From Siphonodentalium dalli (lineage: Eukaryota > Mollusca > Scaphopoda > Gadilida > Siphonodentaliidae): a stretch of 64,000 nt of DNA. The notes beneath the pieces were generated by a model. The model was not told where the DNA came from, did no database searches, and was given only the letters and a program-made list of their open reading frames with translations. Where the stretch lies: NCBI GenBank assembly GCA_032622095.1, contig CP136065.1, positions 245,581,474-245,645,473 on the forward strand, in the 5' to 3' direction. The stretch's first letter is position 1; each line of letters begins with the position of its first letter. A program made the position numbers and the translations under genes. This document shows, piece by piece, positions 46,318 through 57,295 of this stretch.

Positions 46318-46525
46318 AAAATGCATAATCGAGGTAACTGATGGGTGAACATCACCAACATCAATCTGATACTAGATCTCCCATAGCAGTTGAGGCCTGA
46401 GCAGAATGAGGTCCTCAGAGGGTGAATTTGGTGATGCTAGACCGTCGTGTGGGATAGCGTCACTAAATTCACGCTCTGGGGAACTCATTCTGCAAATGAC
46501 AGACACATATTTCAAGTCTTGATAG
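46318..46525. mobile_element. FB-B element, right half
   Basis: Family middle ('atgcataatcgaggtaact', 'ctcccatagcagttgaggcc') followed by one palindrome ending 'acacatatttcaagtcttg'. Confidence 0.65.
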
Positions 46526-46550
46526 TCACAAGACTGAATATCAACCATGA

Positions 46551-46998
46551 CAGTAATTCCCTAAATAATCGACTCCTTAACCCTTTCAGTGCCAGGTCCG
46601 ATTTTTGTATCAACACATATACCCTGTGCCAATGCATTCTCTTATATATGCGAGTCGACCATAGGTCGCCTCGCATATATAAGAGAATGCATTGGCCTAA
46701 CAATTTTTCATCATTTGTTATTATTTTTTACAATTTTTTACAATTTTAATAATTTTTTCTTATATTCTTTAACAGACTTATTTTGTAGGTTTAGTGCCAG
46801 GGAATCTTACGTTTTTCATGGGCATCAAAATTATTACTATGAATACTTGGTGATAGTTTTGAGTTATAACATGCCCCTAAGGTTTTATCCAGTTTGTTTT
46901 TAAATTTGCTATAGCATGCTTAAGCATACCCAAAAAATCCTGAAAAGTTACCCATAATTCTGCTGTGGTTAAGATGTGGATTATTTAGGGCATTACTG
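46551..46998. mobile_element. MITE-A broken by a TTAA-2 element
   Basis: The left tip of MITE-A (46,551-46,576) runs into TTAACCCTTTCAGTGCC of a TTAA-2 element (46,577-46,936). The right MITE-A arm follows from 'tcctgaaaagttaccc' to 'gcattactg'. The middle of MITE-A and the right terminus of TTAA-2 are missing, so insertion was followed by deletion. Confidence 0.7.
46577..46936 (+). mobile_element. TTAA-2 MITE, right end missing
   Basis: Left end TTAACCCTTTCAGTGCCAGG, palindromic core, and same interior as 38,643-39,069 up to 'cttaagcatacccaaaaa'. It is then joined to MITE-A sequence. Confidence 0.8.
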
Positions 46999-47007
46999 TA
47001 TACTCAC

Positions 47008-47271
47008 CATAATACCTGTAACCGGCGATACCGTCATAATCAGTCCAATCAATGCATGTGAAAGTGACTTTCGTTCCTTCCTGATTGATGATCTCCGGGT
47101 CCATCGTGCATGTTCCGCCCATCGGTGGGTCATTAACCGTCAGTATAGCTGAAGCCATGCCGGGTTCACTTGCCCCTTCTGATTTGACAGATAGCTCAAT
47201 TCGGAACTGCTTTCTGTTCGGGATTTTAAGAAACATCTCCGGCCACACAGCAAGGCTGGGAGAGCTGATGC
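47008..47271 (-). CDS. Polycystin-1/REJ-like gene, exon 1 of 9 seen (REJ core)
   Basis: This internal exon has its acceptor (TTGCAG) just above 47,271 and its donor (G|GTGAGT) just below 47,008. It is phase 1 in and phase 1 out, and encodes about 87 residues. It carries the REJ-module signature: an 'FRIELSVKSEG' beta-strand, then PPMGGTCTMDP, then VTFTCIDWTDYDG. This matches the family pattern PPxGGxC...P...F.C..W.D, with the two cysteines that normally pair. REJ modules occur in polycystin-1, PKD1-like proteins and sea urchin receptor for egg jelly, in the extracellular part of a large membrane protein. The preceding exon must end in phase 1, and I found no such exon up to 64,000. Family assignment is confident; which paralogue is not known. 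Confidence 0.88.
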
Positions 47272-47346
47272 CTGCAAGGCAAGTGATATAATAATAAATA
47301 ATAGGGCCAATATAAATAAATTGCTATTTTAGAAAAATGGGGGGAC

Positions 47347-47640
47347 GGGACAGGGGGGGGGGGGGGTCGGAAAAAAAATTCAGGCACGTATGGCATTTTT
47401 CCCCTTTCGATCATTTTTTGTACCCACCCACTTCCACCGCCAAATTTGTTTCCGTTTTTGGCATTTTTTTCCGACCATTTTTTTTACACCCACCCCCCCC
47501 TTTTAACACTAAAACAGAGATTTGCGGGGGAATTCACTGTAAACAGCTGTATATGAATTTCTGTGCATACTATTTATCATGGATGTTAACATGGACATGT
47601 AAATAGGAATGAGTCATTTTTAGGTCATTCGGTCAAAAAA
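47347..47640. mobile_element. HM-F MITE, truncated copy
   Basis: The left half of the same family starts in a G-run, with 'cggaaaaaaaattcaggcacgt'-type sequence, and stops abruptly after 'gtcattcggtcaaaaaa'. The right terminus is missing. It lies upstream of exon 1 of the REJ-like gene fragment. Confidence 0.6.
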
Positions 47641-47793
47641 GGACGGGAGGGCGATTTTATTTTTTATATTTTATTATTCCCAACATGAATGGCCATAGAC
47701 AGTTCAAGATATTGAAGTAGTATCTTATATATTACAAGGTAATTGTGATAAAAATAGACTGATTAATGGATCATTGAAATGTTAATTTGATGA

Positions 47794-47960
47794 TTAACCC
47801 TTCCATGACTGGAGCTTCCTGATTTTTTGCGAAAACCCTGTGCCAATGCATTCTCTTATATATGCGAGTGCCCATATGGGAGACTCGTATATATAAGAGA
47901 ATGCACTGGCACAGGGTCTCTAATGCTTTATCAGCGCAGCTCCCATCATGAAAGAGTTAA
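47794..47960 (+). mobile_element. TTAA-3 MITE, short form
   Basis: TTAACCCTTCCATGACTGGA at left and 'cagctcccatcatgaaagag' TTAA at right; 167 bp with a single core palindrome. Confidence 0.8.
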
Positions 47961-48194
47961 GGCATGAGAAAAGAATTTGCATAAAAGATATGCAAATAAA
48001 ACAAATTGAGAAGGGGACTAAAAATAAGTTCGGGATGGGATGTAAATCAAGCGATATTTTTATATTGGCCTTATACCAATATCTGTTAATAACAAACAAT
48101 GTGATTGGTTACGGAACATTCAAATAACCTTGGGCAGCGGGGTAATCAAAGTGTCATACCTCCAATTACAACAACAACATGCAAATTCTAATTT

Positions 48195-48287
48195 CACCCT
48201 TCCATGACTGGAGCTTCCTGAAATTTTGCAAAAACCCTGTGCCAATGCATTCTCTTATATACGCAGCTCCAGTCATGGAAGAGTTAA
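48195..48287 (+). mobile_element. TTAA-3 MITE, minimal form
   Basis: 'cacccttccatgactggagc' to 'gctccagtcatggaagagtt'; about 93 bp, core palindrome reduced to one half. It abuts the TTAA-1 at 48,297. Confidence 0.75.
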
Positions 48288-48296
48288 CATCACCTT

Positions 48297-48698
48297 TTAA
48301 CCCTTTACCCAACAGAACGGCCCTGTGCCAATGCATTCTCTTATATATGCGAGTCGACCATAGGTCGCCTCGCATATATAAGAGAATGCATTGGCTTAAC
48401 ACATATTAAAAATGATAAAATTGTTAAAGAATGTAAAAAAAAATGGTAAAAAGTGGTAAAAAAAGATTTTTTTTAGGCCAATGCATTCTCTTATATATGC
48501 GAGGCAACCTATGGTCGACTCGCATATATAAGAGAATGCATTGGCACAGGGCATAACTGTAACTATCACAATGTGGTCAAGGAGCCGGTTCGAATGATAT
48601 CCATATTTGTATGGTTCTATTGAGACAGACCGAAGATATTTTAGGCTGTTGAAGCTTTATTTGGCCGGTTTTGGCCGGTTTGTTGGGTAAAGGGTTAA
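48297..48698 (-). mobile_element. TTAA-1 MITE, reversed complete copy
   Basis: Same element in opposite orientation: it begins TTAACCCTTTACCCAACAGA and ends GGCCGGTTTGTTGGGTAAAG plus GGTTAA. Confidence 0.85.
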
Positions 48699-48843
48699 TT
48701 GGTCTGCATGATCCTACAAAGACCAAGAAAAATAGGCATTGCATAATGAGCCACTGACTTTTCAATAATTTAATAATTTTGGCACAGCTGCATGTTATAT
48801 GTACTTAATTGTCTCCAAAACATGCCGAGCGTTGCACTATGTA

Positions 48844-49009
48844 CAGTAATGCCCTAAGTAATCGGAAATATGGCTTGTTGCCATTCATCGGAAAGCTCTC
48901 AGTGAGAGCTTTCCGATGAATGGCAACAAGCCATATTTCCTACTAAATCCTGAAAAGTTACCAATAATTCTGCTGTGGTTAAGGAGTTGATTACTTAGAG
49001 AAATTACTG
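48844..49009. mobile_element. MITE-A, left arm internally deleted
   Basis: The left tip goes from 'gccctaagtaatc' straight to 'ggaaatatggcttg'; the right arm is complete. Confidence 0.8.
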
Positions 49010-49045
49010 TACATGCCTGGGACTATCTATAACACAAAAGGCGCT

Positions 49046-49196
49046 GATTTTTAGAAGCTGCACGTGTTTTTTAGATAATGCACAGTCCAATGTTGTTACG
49101 GTGGCAGTGTGGTATTGATGTTTGTCTTTGAGTCACAAGGCGTGCCTCCAAATCCCACCCAAACCAAAAAATGTGCATTGTCTAAAAAACACATTC
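49046..49196. mobile_element. MITE with ~32-bp inverted ends enclosing a tRNA-like SINE head
   Basis: 'agaagctgcacgtgtttttt' 'agataatgcaca' is the inverse of 'tgtgcattgtctaaaaaaca' 'cattcagcttct'. Between them 'ggtggcagtgtggta' resembles a box A, and 'aggcgtgcctccaaatccca', after 'ctttgagtcacaagg', resembles the box B region of tRNA-derived SINEs. The two-part structure is what I see; the SINE origin is inference. Confidence 0.5.
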
Positions 49197-49297
49197 AGCT
49201 TCTAAAACATTGTATTAAAATCTGGTTAAAATTAATTGAACAATCAATTACAACGACATACAAAATCTAGTTTAACCTCTTGGCTGCTATACATCTG

Positions 49298-51036
49298 TAC
49301 TATAAAATGTCCTGCTTTGTACTATATGTCCATACTGAGTACGGATGTAAAATGTCATGCTTTGTACTATATGTCCATACTGAGTACGGATGTAAAATGT
49401 CATGCTTTGTGCTACATGTCCATATACTGTGTACGGATGTAAAATGTCATGCTTTGTACTATATGTCCATACTGAGTTACGGATGTAAAATGTCCTGCTT
49501 TGTACTATATGTCCATACTGAGTACGGATGTAAAATGTCATGCTTTGTACTATATCTCCATACTGAGTACGGATGTAAAATGTCATGCTTTGTACTATAT
49601 GTCCATACTGAGTACGGATGTAAAATGTCATGCTTTGTACTATATGTCCATACTGAGTACGGATGTAAAATGTCATGCTTTGTACTATATGTCCATACTG
49701 AGTTACGGATGTAAAATGTCATGCTTTGTGCTATATGTCCATACTGAGTACGGATGTAAAATGTCATGCTTTGTGCTATATGTCCATACTGATTTACGGA
49801 TGTAAAATGTCATGCTTTGTGCTATATGTCCATACTGAGTACGGATGTAAAATGTCATGCTTTGTGCTATATGTCCATACTGAGTTACGGATGTAAAATG
49901 TCATGCTTTGTACTATATGTCCATACTGAGTACGGATGTAAAATGTCCTGCTTTGTGCTATATGTCCATACTGAGTACGGATGTAAAATGTCATGCTTTG
50001 TGCTATATGTCCATACTGAGTACGGATGTAAAATGTCATGCTTTGTGCTATATGTCCATACTGAGTACGGATGTAAAATGTCCTGCTTTGTGTGACATGT
50101 CCATACTGAGTACGGATGTAAAATGTCATGCTTTGTACTATATGTCCATACTGAGTACGGATGTAAAATGTCATGCTTTGTACAACATGTCCATACTGTG
50201 TACGGATGTAAAATGTCATGCTTTGTGCTACATGTCCATACTGAGTACGGATGTAAAATGTCATGCTTTGTGCTATATGTCCATACTGAGTACGGATGTA
50301 AAATGTCATGCTTTGTGCTACATGTCCATACTGAGTACGGATGTAAAATGTCATGCTTTGTGCTATATGTCCATACTGAGTACGGATGTAAAATGTCATG
50401 CTTTGTACAACATGTCCATACTGTGTACGGATGTAAAATGTCATGCTTTGTGCTACATGTCCATACTGAGTACGGATGTAAAATGTCATGCTTTGTGCTA
50501 TATGTCCATACTGAGTACGGATGTAAAATGTCATGCTTTGTACTATATGTCCATACTGAGTACGGATGTAACATGTCATGCTTAGTACTATATGTCCATA
50601 CTGAGTACGGATGTAAAATGTCATGCTTTGTACTGTATGTCCATACTGAGTACGGATGTAAAATGTCATGCTTTGTACTATATGTCCATACTGAGTACGG
50701 ATGTAAAATGTCATGCTTAGTACTATATGTCCATACTGAGTACGGATGTAAAATGTCATGCTTTGTACTATATGTCCATACTGAGTACGGATGTAAAATG
50801 TCATGCTTTGTGCTACATGTCCATACTGAGTACGGATGTAAAATGTCATGCTTTGTACTACATGTCCATACTGAGTACAGATGTAAAATGTCATGCTTTG
50901 TGCTATATGTCCATATTGAGTACGGATGTAAAATGTCATGCTTTGTGCTACATGTCCATACTGAGTACGGATGTAAAATGTCATGCTTTGTGCTACATGT
51001 CCATACTGAGTACGGATGTAAAATGTCATGCTATGG
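49298..51036. repeat. 45-bp minisatellite, about 39 copies
   Basis: Unit 'tgtaaaatgtcatgctttgt' + 'actatatgtccatactgagt' + 'acgga'. Because 45 is divisible by three and the unit lacks stops in several frames, open frames up to 415 codons appear on both strands (for example 49,794-51,041 minus). I treat them as artefacts. One-base length changes (gagttacgg) break frames at the 5' side. Confidence 0.95.
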
Positions 51037-51408
51037 ACCAACTATAATACACCAGCAGTAAGCCATTATTCATAACTGGAATTCAGAGATTCATCAGAAT
51101 CATTGTATGTCAAAGTTTAAAAAAATGCATGGTGTTGCAGGATAGTGAATGATAAGCCTTTCAATTGAGTTAGTTTTCAGGTTTTCATGGTATTCCCATT
51201 ATATTTTCCACTGTAAAATGGTCATAATGTCAACGGCCCAGCACACAGACATCATGACGTCACTTAGCAGTGAAGAGGTCAACATCACATGCTTTGTTTC
51301 ACTGAAAAAAATGTTGAAACAAAATGCCAAACTTAAACTAGACCTATAAATCAAAAATAATGCTATTTTGTGGTTGAAAATTTCACATAATAGATTATTG
51401 CTATCCCA

Positions 51409-51598
51409 TTAACTCTTCCATGAAGGGAGCTTCATGAAATTTTGTGATATATAAGAGAATACATTGATCTAACAATATTTACCATGACATTGTAAGCCAG
51501 TGCATTCTCTTATATATGCAACTCACATATATAAGAGAATGCACTGGCTCAGGATCTTTAATGCTGCACCAGAGCAGATCCTGTCATGAAAGGGTTAA
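51409..51598 (+). mobile_element. TTAA-3 MITE
   Basis: TTAACTCTTCCATGAAGGGA at left and 'gatcctgtcatgaaaggg' TTAA at right, with degenerate cores. Confidence 0.75.
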
Positions 51599-51661
51599 AC
51601 AATAAGAAATAACTGGATAGAAAATGAGCACAGCATATAAGATAGAAGGAACTAGAGGATA

Positions 51662-51686
51662 CCCCCCCCCCCCCCCCCCCCCCCCC
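51662..51686 (+). repeat. Poly-C tract, 25 C
   Basis: 'aggata' + C25 + 'ggtgtttttaaaacac'. The related repeat at 56,281 has only five C at the same place. Confidence 0.9.
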
Positions 51687-51772
51687 GGTGTTTTTAAAAC
51701 ACTAAGATATTTCACATATCAGTAAACATTAAGTTAAAATATTAAAATAAAAGATTCCCATTGCAGGTGCAC
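51687..51772. repeat. Dispersed repeat, copy 1
   Basis: 'gtgtttttaaaacactaaga' through 'gattcccattgcaggtgca'; a second copy lies at 56,290-56,375. Confidence 0.75.
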
Positions 51773-52014
51773 AATTATTCAAAAATGATTTAGAAAAACT
51801 CCAGACAAAGCTTGTCCATTGAAGGTGGACGGACGGACGACCCTGCATTCCAGATTGTAGCAAGGATAGTAGTCGGAGGGTTTTTCATGATGATACACTA
51901 GTGGATAATTATAAGTAGTTAAACTAAACATCATCTTCACATCAAATAATTGTTAAAAAAATTACAGAGAAAAATGAAGTCAAGAAGGTCAATAATTCTG
52001 GAAAATAAGTCTGA

Positions 52015-52104
52015 CCTGAAAACCCCTCTAATGAATAATTGACCATTCCAAAAATATACTTTTACAACTGAGTGGGAGAATCCATTTAGTATAGAAAGGG
52101 ATAA
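52015..52104 (+). mobile_element. TTAA-4 right-end fragment
   Basis: 'gagtgggagaatccattt' then AGTATAGAAAGGGATAA matches the right end of the copies at 36,627 and 58,383. Confidence 0.65.
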
Positions 52105-52260
52105 AGGTGAGTGGTAGCCTTCAGCTACTATTAGTCAATTTTTCCTGCCAATCATATAGAGCATTTTAGTCTTTTGACCTTTTGACACATTTAAAAGTGG
52201 CTACGATTCAAAAAGAAGAAAACACTGCATAACCACAGACTGAAAATTAATGGACGTATA

Positions 52261-52376
52261 CAGTAATGCCCTAAGTAATCGACTACTTAACCACAGCAGA
52301 ATTATGGGTAACTTTTCAGGATTTAGTCGGAAATATGGCTTGTTGCCATTCATCGGAAAGCTCTCGGGGAGTGGTC
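52261..52376. mobile_element. MITE-A left half fused to TTAA-1 fragment
   Basis: The left arm stops at the central turn and joins 'gtggtcaatgagccggttcc' of a reversed TTAA-1 fragment that ends at TTAA 52,502-52,505. Confidence 0.72.
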
Positions 52377-52505
52377 AATGTGGTCAATGAGCCGGTTCCA
52401 ATGATATCCATATTTGTATGGTTCTATTGAGACAGACCGAAGATATTTTAGGCTGTTGAAGCTTTATTTGGCCGGTTTTGGCCGTTTTGTTGGGTAAAGG
52501 GTTAA
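52377..52505 (-). mobile_element. TTAA-1 fragment
   Basis: The terminal 130 bp of a reversed TTAA-1, from 'gagccggttccaatgata' to GGGTAAAGGGTTAA, joined to half a MITE-A. Confidence 0.75.
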
Positions 52506-52544
52506 CTAACACCATTTCCGATTGGGCAAAAGCCGCCACGTGAT

Positions 52545-52625
52545 AGTCCTGGAAAAAGTCATATTGGACTCCCGAAAGTCATATTGGACTCCCGACTGTA
52601 CAATATAACTTTTTTATTGGGACTC
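52545..52625. repeat. Short repeats of 'gtcatattggactcccg'
   Basis: Two direct copies of 'agtcatattggactcccga'. The same core appears in the hairpin at 52,879-53,050 in both orientations. Confidence 0.65.
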
Positions 52626-52878
52626 CGTGACGTCACGAATTAACTCTATTGCGAAATGAATCGGTGAAATTGTGATGCGCGCGCAGCACTGATGGATTTT
52701 AGCAGACGTTTCACTTCCGCATTGAATTTTTTTTCTCACTTCCATGTTTACTTTTCCAAATCATGCTTTCTGATGATCAATATACAGGCTTTTATAGAGA
52801 ATTAAGTGGCGACAAATACCAAAAATAACCACAAAAGTTTTATTCCCAAAATTTGGATAAACATACAGATGGATAATA

Positions 52879-53050
52879 AAAATGTCATTATACAATGTTG
52901 TGTACAGTATGAGTTTTCCTTGTACTCGTCCAGGTTGTGGTGAAAAGTCATATTGGACTCGACATTGGCGGCGTGTCTCGTCCAATATGACTTTTCACCA
53001 CAACCTGGACTCGTACAAGAAAAACGCATACTGTACATTGTATAATAACT
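52879..53050. repeat. Long hairpin, ~75-bp arms
   Basis: 'gtacagtatgagttttcctt' 'gtactcgtccaggttgtggt' 'gaaaagtcatattggactcg' pairs with its complement. The loop is 'acattggcggcgtgtc'. It gives mirror ORFs on both strands (…SFPCTRPGCGEKSYWTRH), which are not genes. Confidence 0.8.
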
Positions 53051-53177
53051 TTATATTACGTGTAATCCGATTATAACAAAGAAGCTGTTTCCTAAATATT
53101 TTGATATGAAATAACTTATTTTTGACATGATTGTGTTATTTCTGGCGCAATGCCTCAGCGTAGTGTTTCATATCACT

Positions 53178-53580
53178 TTAACCCTTTCATGATGGGAGCT
53201 TCCTGAATTGTTGCAAAAACCCTGCCAATGCATTCTCTTATATATGCGAGTCACCTTCCATATATAAGAGAATGCATTGGCCTAACAAATTTTATATTAT
53301 TTTTTCATAATTGTTAAAACATGAAAGATAAAATGAAAAAAATGATAAAAAAAATATAAAAAAATTGTTAAAGAATGTAAGAAAAAATGATAAAAAATGA
53401 TAAAAATTGTTAATGAATGTAAGAAAAATTGATATAATAAAAAATGATAAAAAGTTGTTAGGCCAATGCATTATCTGATATATGTGAGGCGACCTATGGT
53501 CGACTTGCATATATAAGGGAATGCATTGTCACAGGGTCTTTAATATTGTGCCAGCGCAGATCACGTCATGAAAGGGTTAA
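53178..53580 (+). mobile_element. TTAA-3 MITE, long form
   Basis: TTAACCCTTTCATGATGGGA at left and 'agatcacgtcatgaaaggg' TTAA at right. Two core palindromes flank a 'aatgtaagaaaaatga' repeat-rich spacer. Confidence 0.8.
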
Positions 53581-53869
53581 CATTATCAAGATTATACAAT
53601 TTTTATAATGGCAATGAACACTCATTGTAAAATACATCTGTCACATCTACAAATAAAAAATAATAAAACACCGAATGAATGAATATTTTAACATCAAAAC
53701 CAACTTCCACTTCCAATCACGCCACAGAGATGAGATCAGGGCATTGTCAAAATTAACATTAAAACCAGCTATCACGCCACATTGATGAGATAAAAAAATG
53801 TCAAGCATATGGCATTGTCAAAATTAACATCAAAACCAGCTATCACGCACCAGAGAGGAGGTCGGAAAG

Positions 53870-54745
53870 CATCAAACATGGCATTGTCGAATTTAACCTA
53901 AAAACCAACTATCACGCAACATAGACGAGATCAGAAAGCGTCAAACATGGCATTGTCGAACCTAAAAACCAACTATCACGCAACATAGACGAGATCAGAA
54001 AGCGTCAAACATGGCATTGTCGAACCTAAAAACCAACTATCACGCAACATAGACGAGATCAGAAAGCGTCAAACATGGCATTGTCGAACCTAAAAACCAA
54101 CTATCACGCAACATAGACGAGATCAGAAAGCGTCAAACATGGCATTGTCGAACCTAAAAACCAACTATCACGCAACATAGACGAGATCAGAAAGCGTCAA
54201 ACATGGTATTATCAACCAACTATCACGCAACATAGACGAGATCAGAAAGCGTCAAACATGGTATTATAGACGAGATCAGAAAGCGTCAAACATGGTATTA
54301 TAGACGAGATCAGAAAGCGTCAAACATGGTATTATAGACGAGATCAGAAAGTGTCAAACATGGTATTATAGACGAGATCAGAAAGCGTCAAACATGGTAT
54401 TATAGACGAGATCAGAAAGCGTCAAACATGGTATTATAGACGAGATCAGAAAGCGTCAAACATGGTATTATAGACGAGATCAGAAAGCGTCAAACATGGT
54501 ATTATAGACGAGATCAGAAAGCGTCAAACATGGTATTATAGACGAGATCAGAAAGCGTCAAACATGGTATTATAGACGAGATCAGAAAGCGTCAAACATG
54601 GTATTATAGACGAGATCAGAAAGCGTCAAACATGGTATTATAGACGAGATCAGAAAGCGTCAAACATGGTATTATAGACGAGATCAGAAAGCGTCAAACA
54701 TGGTATTATAGACGAGATCAGAAAGCGTCAAACATCGTATTATCA
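53870..54745. repeat. 64-bp array converting to a 34-bp array
   Basis: About six 64-bp units ('tagacgagatcagaaagcgt', 'caaacatggcattgtcgaac', 'ctaaaaaccaactatcacgc', 'aaca') are followed, after a transitional unit near 54,200, by about 14 units of 34 bp. The 34-bp units lack the last 30 bases. Confidence 0.92.
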
Positions 54746-54942
54746 AAACTAACCTTGAAACACTCATCTTTTTTTATATAACTTCAATATTAATATATCC
54801 TACCTGATTCTGTAGAGAAATAATTAGAATATTGTTTTCAAAACTGAAATCTTACATGTAGTTCATTTGCATTATAATAATTAGAGTTCAAAATTAGAGT
54901 TCACAATTTTGAAAATTATATGTATATACAAGTTATATTAGA

Positions 54943-55582
54943 GATTTAAGGTTGAACAGAACATTGAAACCGAACCAGCATCTTGGTTTCGAATCACCCT
55001 GAAATTGGTTACCGACAGTGACGTCATGAGAGTGGACAATTAGAACATAGTTAGGTAACTTAGTGGGCATATATTAAAATTAACCAATTATCTACATGGA
55101 TATTCCAACATGGAACATGTGAGCAAAACCTACGGAAAGACGATGGTAACCTACTTTAAAAATATATATAACCGACCATTTTATAATGTGCGTGCACTGC
55201 GCAATAGACATCTGCATTTAGTGATTTACAATTTCCTGTGGTGTTTGTTCTGTTCATTTTGCGATTTAAGGTTCAACAGAACATTGAAACCGAACCAGCA
55301 TCTTGGTTTCGAATCACCCTGAAATTGGTTACCGACAGTGACGTCATGAGAGTGGACAATTAGAACATAGTTAGGTAACTTAGTGGGCATATATTAAAAT
55401 TAACCAATTATCTACATGGATATTCCAACATGGAACATGTGAGCAAAACCTACGGAAAGACGATGGTAACCTACTTTAAAAATATAAATAACCGACCATT
55501 TTATAATGTGCGTGCACTGCGCAGTAGACATCTGCATTTAGTGATTTACAATTTCCTGTGGTGTTTGTTCTGTTCATTTTGT
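54943..55582. repeat. 320-bp direct duplication
   Basis: Two almost identical copies starting 'gatttaaggtt' at 54,943 and 55,263. Each contains an ORF beginning MEHVSKTYGKTMVTYFKN of about 50 codons, with no known family. Differences are a handful of bases, so the duplication is recent. Confidence 0.93.
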
Positions 55583-55736
55583 GGCACCAAGTCAAAGGTT
55601 CGATACAACCCAATCCAGGACAAAGGTTTCGAAGGGAACGAATCAATGTGGTGGTTTCAAAGCGAATTGAACCTCAATATAAATTTATTTGGCAAATAAT
55701 AATGCTGAATAGATTGTTATTAATTACAGTAATGCC

Positions 55737-55938
55737 CTAAATAATCGACTCCTTAACCACAACAGAATTATTGGTAATTTTTCAGGATATAGTCGGAAAT
55801 ATGGCTTGTTGCCATTCATCGGAAAGCTCTCAGTGAGAGCTTTCCAATGAATGGCAACAAGCCATGTTTCCGAATAAATTCGGAAAATTACCCATAATTC
55901 TCCTGTGGTTAAGGAGTCGATTATTTAGGGCATTACTT
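55737..55938. mobile_element. MITE-A copy, diverged
   Basis: TA-flanked, with more mismatches between arms than most copies ('agtcggaaatatgg' against 'ccatgtttccgaat'). It is likely older. Confidence 0.8.
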
Positions 55939-56279
55939 TAAATGGCTGGATTTAGGTACAGTTTCCCTTAAACAGATTATAACCTCTCTTGAATTACGTA
56001 CAGGATCCACGCTGGACCGAAATTTACTTTTGCCGATGATAATATTATAAGATTTAATTCTGTGGTTCAGATTTTATTTCTAGAACAACGGGGCTTTCCC
56101 AAGACGATATAGTAAATTGTTTCCAAATATGAAGCGCATACTTGGTATTGTAAAAGTGTGAGAATTGTAGTATTCAGTAATGGTCTGTAGTAGTTATACT
56201 AAAACAGGATGCAAATAAATAATCAGGAATAAATATCGTTGATTGATAAACTAGAGGTGTGACTGTGCCAATGGGACTA

Positions 56280-56990
56280 AGGATACCCCCGTGTTTTTAA
56301 AACACTAAGATGTTTCACATGTCAGTAAACATTTAGTTATAATAATAAAATAACAGATTCCCAATGCAGGTGCAGAACCCTAACCCCGAACCCTAATCCT
56401 AAACCTATTGACCGACAAATGTAGGAATAAAAGCTCAAACAAAATTATGGATGTTGCTAAAATGTTCTAAGTTGAAATAGGGGAATAACTCAACAAAACA
56501 AAAAGTGGGACCGACATCATAATCACAGGTGCACAGGTTCCCATGGTACTAAATATATGTGCCAAGTTTCAAAAACATTGACCTAAAACTGTAGGAATAA
56601 AATCTCAGACAAAATTATGCATGTTGCAAACAATTTTCTGTCCAAAAAGGGGGATAACTCCACCAAACAATGTCGAACAGACGTCATAATTGCAAGTGCA
56701 CAGGTTCCCATGGTCCTAAATATCTGTGCCAAGTTTAAAATAAATTGACCTAAAAATGTAGGAATAAAAGCTCAGACAAAATTATACATGTTGCAAAAAA
56801 ATCGAAAAGTCGAAAAAGGGGGATAATTTCACCAAATAATGTCTGACAGAAGTCATAATCGCAGGTGCACAGGTTTCCATGGTGGTTGATGTCTCTGCCA
56901 AGTTTCACAGAAAATGATAAAAAAAACAACTGAGAACAAATTGTGTTCACCGACGACGGACGGACGAACGACTAGATTACAATGTTTGAG
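56280..56990. repeat. Mollusc-like dispersed repeat, three tandem-like copies
   Basis: The motifs 'tgaccTAAAactgtaggaa', 'ctcagacaaaattat', 'gggggataactccacca', 'gcacaggttcccatgg' and 'tgccaagttt' recur three times, ending in 'gacggacggacgaacgac'. The type is familiar from mollusc genomes. Open frames across it carry no known domain. A relative is at 62,265-62,560. Confidence 0.7.
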
Positions 56991-57295
56991 AAAACATGAA
57001 GCGATCAAATAATCAATAATAAATTATTGGTTGATAAAAAACATGAAGATAGTGTCTCCTAGATTGCAATGAGTAATTTTATTAACATGTATTCTCTATT
57101 GTGTTGTGTGGGAAAATTGTCAACATACCATTGACCTCCAATTTAAATATAACCAATGATGAAGTTATGTTTGTAATTGTCATCAGCTTTTTAAGTCTGG
57201 AGTCTGGATTCCGCCTTGCAATGAGCTGTTATGTCACTAACCACTGAAATTGTGCATAATAGCCGATGTAACCAATGGTTACATAGGGATTCCCA

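Noticed and set aside
49794-51041. Open frame of 415 codons on the minus strand and others on the plus strand
   Set aside because: The 45-bp unit is a multiple of three with no stop in several frames on both strands; the frame is a by-product of the minisatellite.
52802-53076. Mirror frames with CTSPGCGEKSYWTRH on both strands
   Set aside because: Created by the long hairpin at 52,879-53,050, which encodes similar peptides on each strand.
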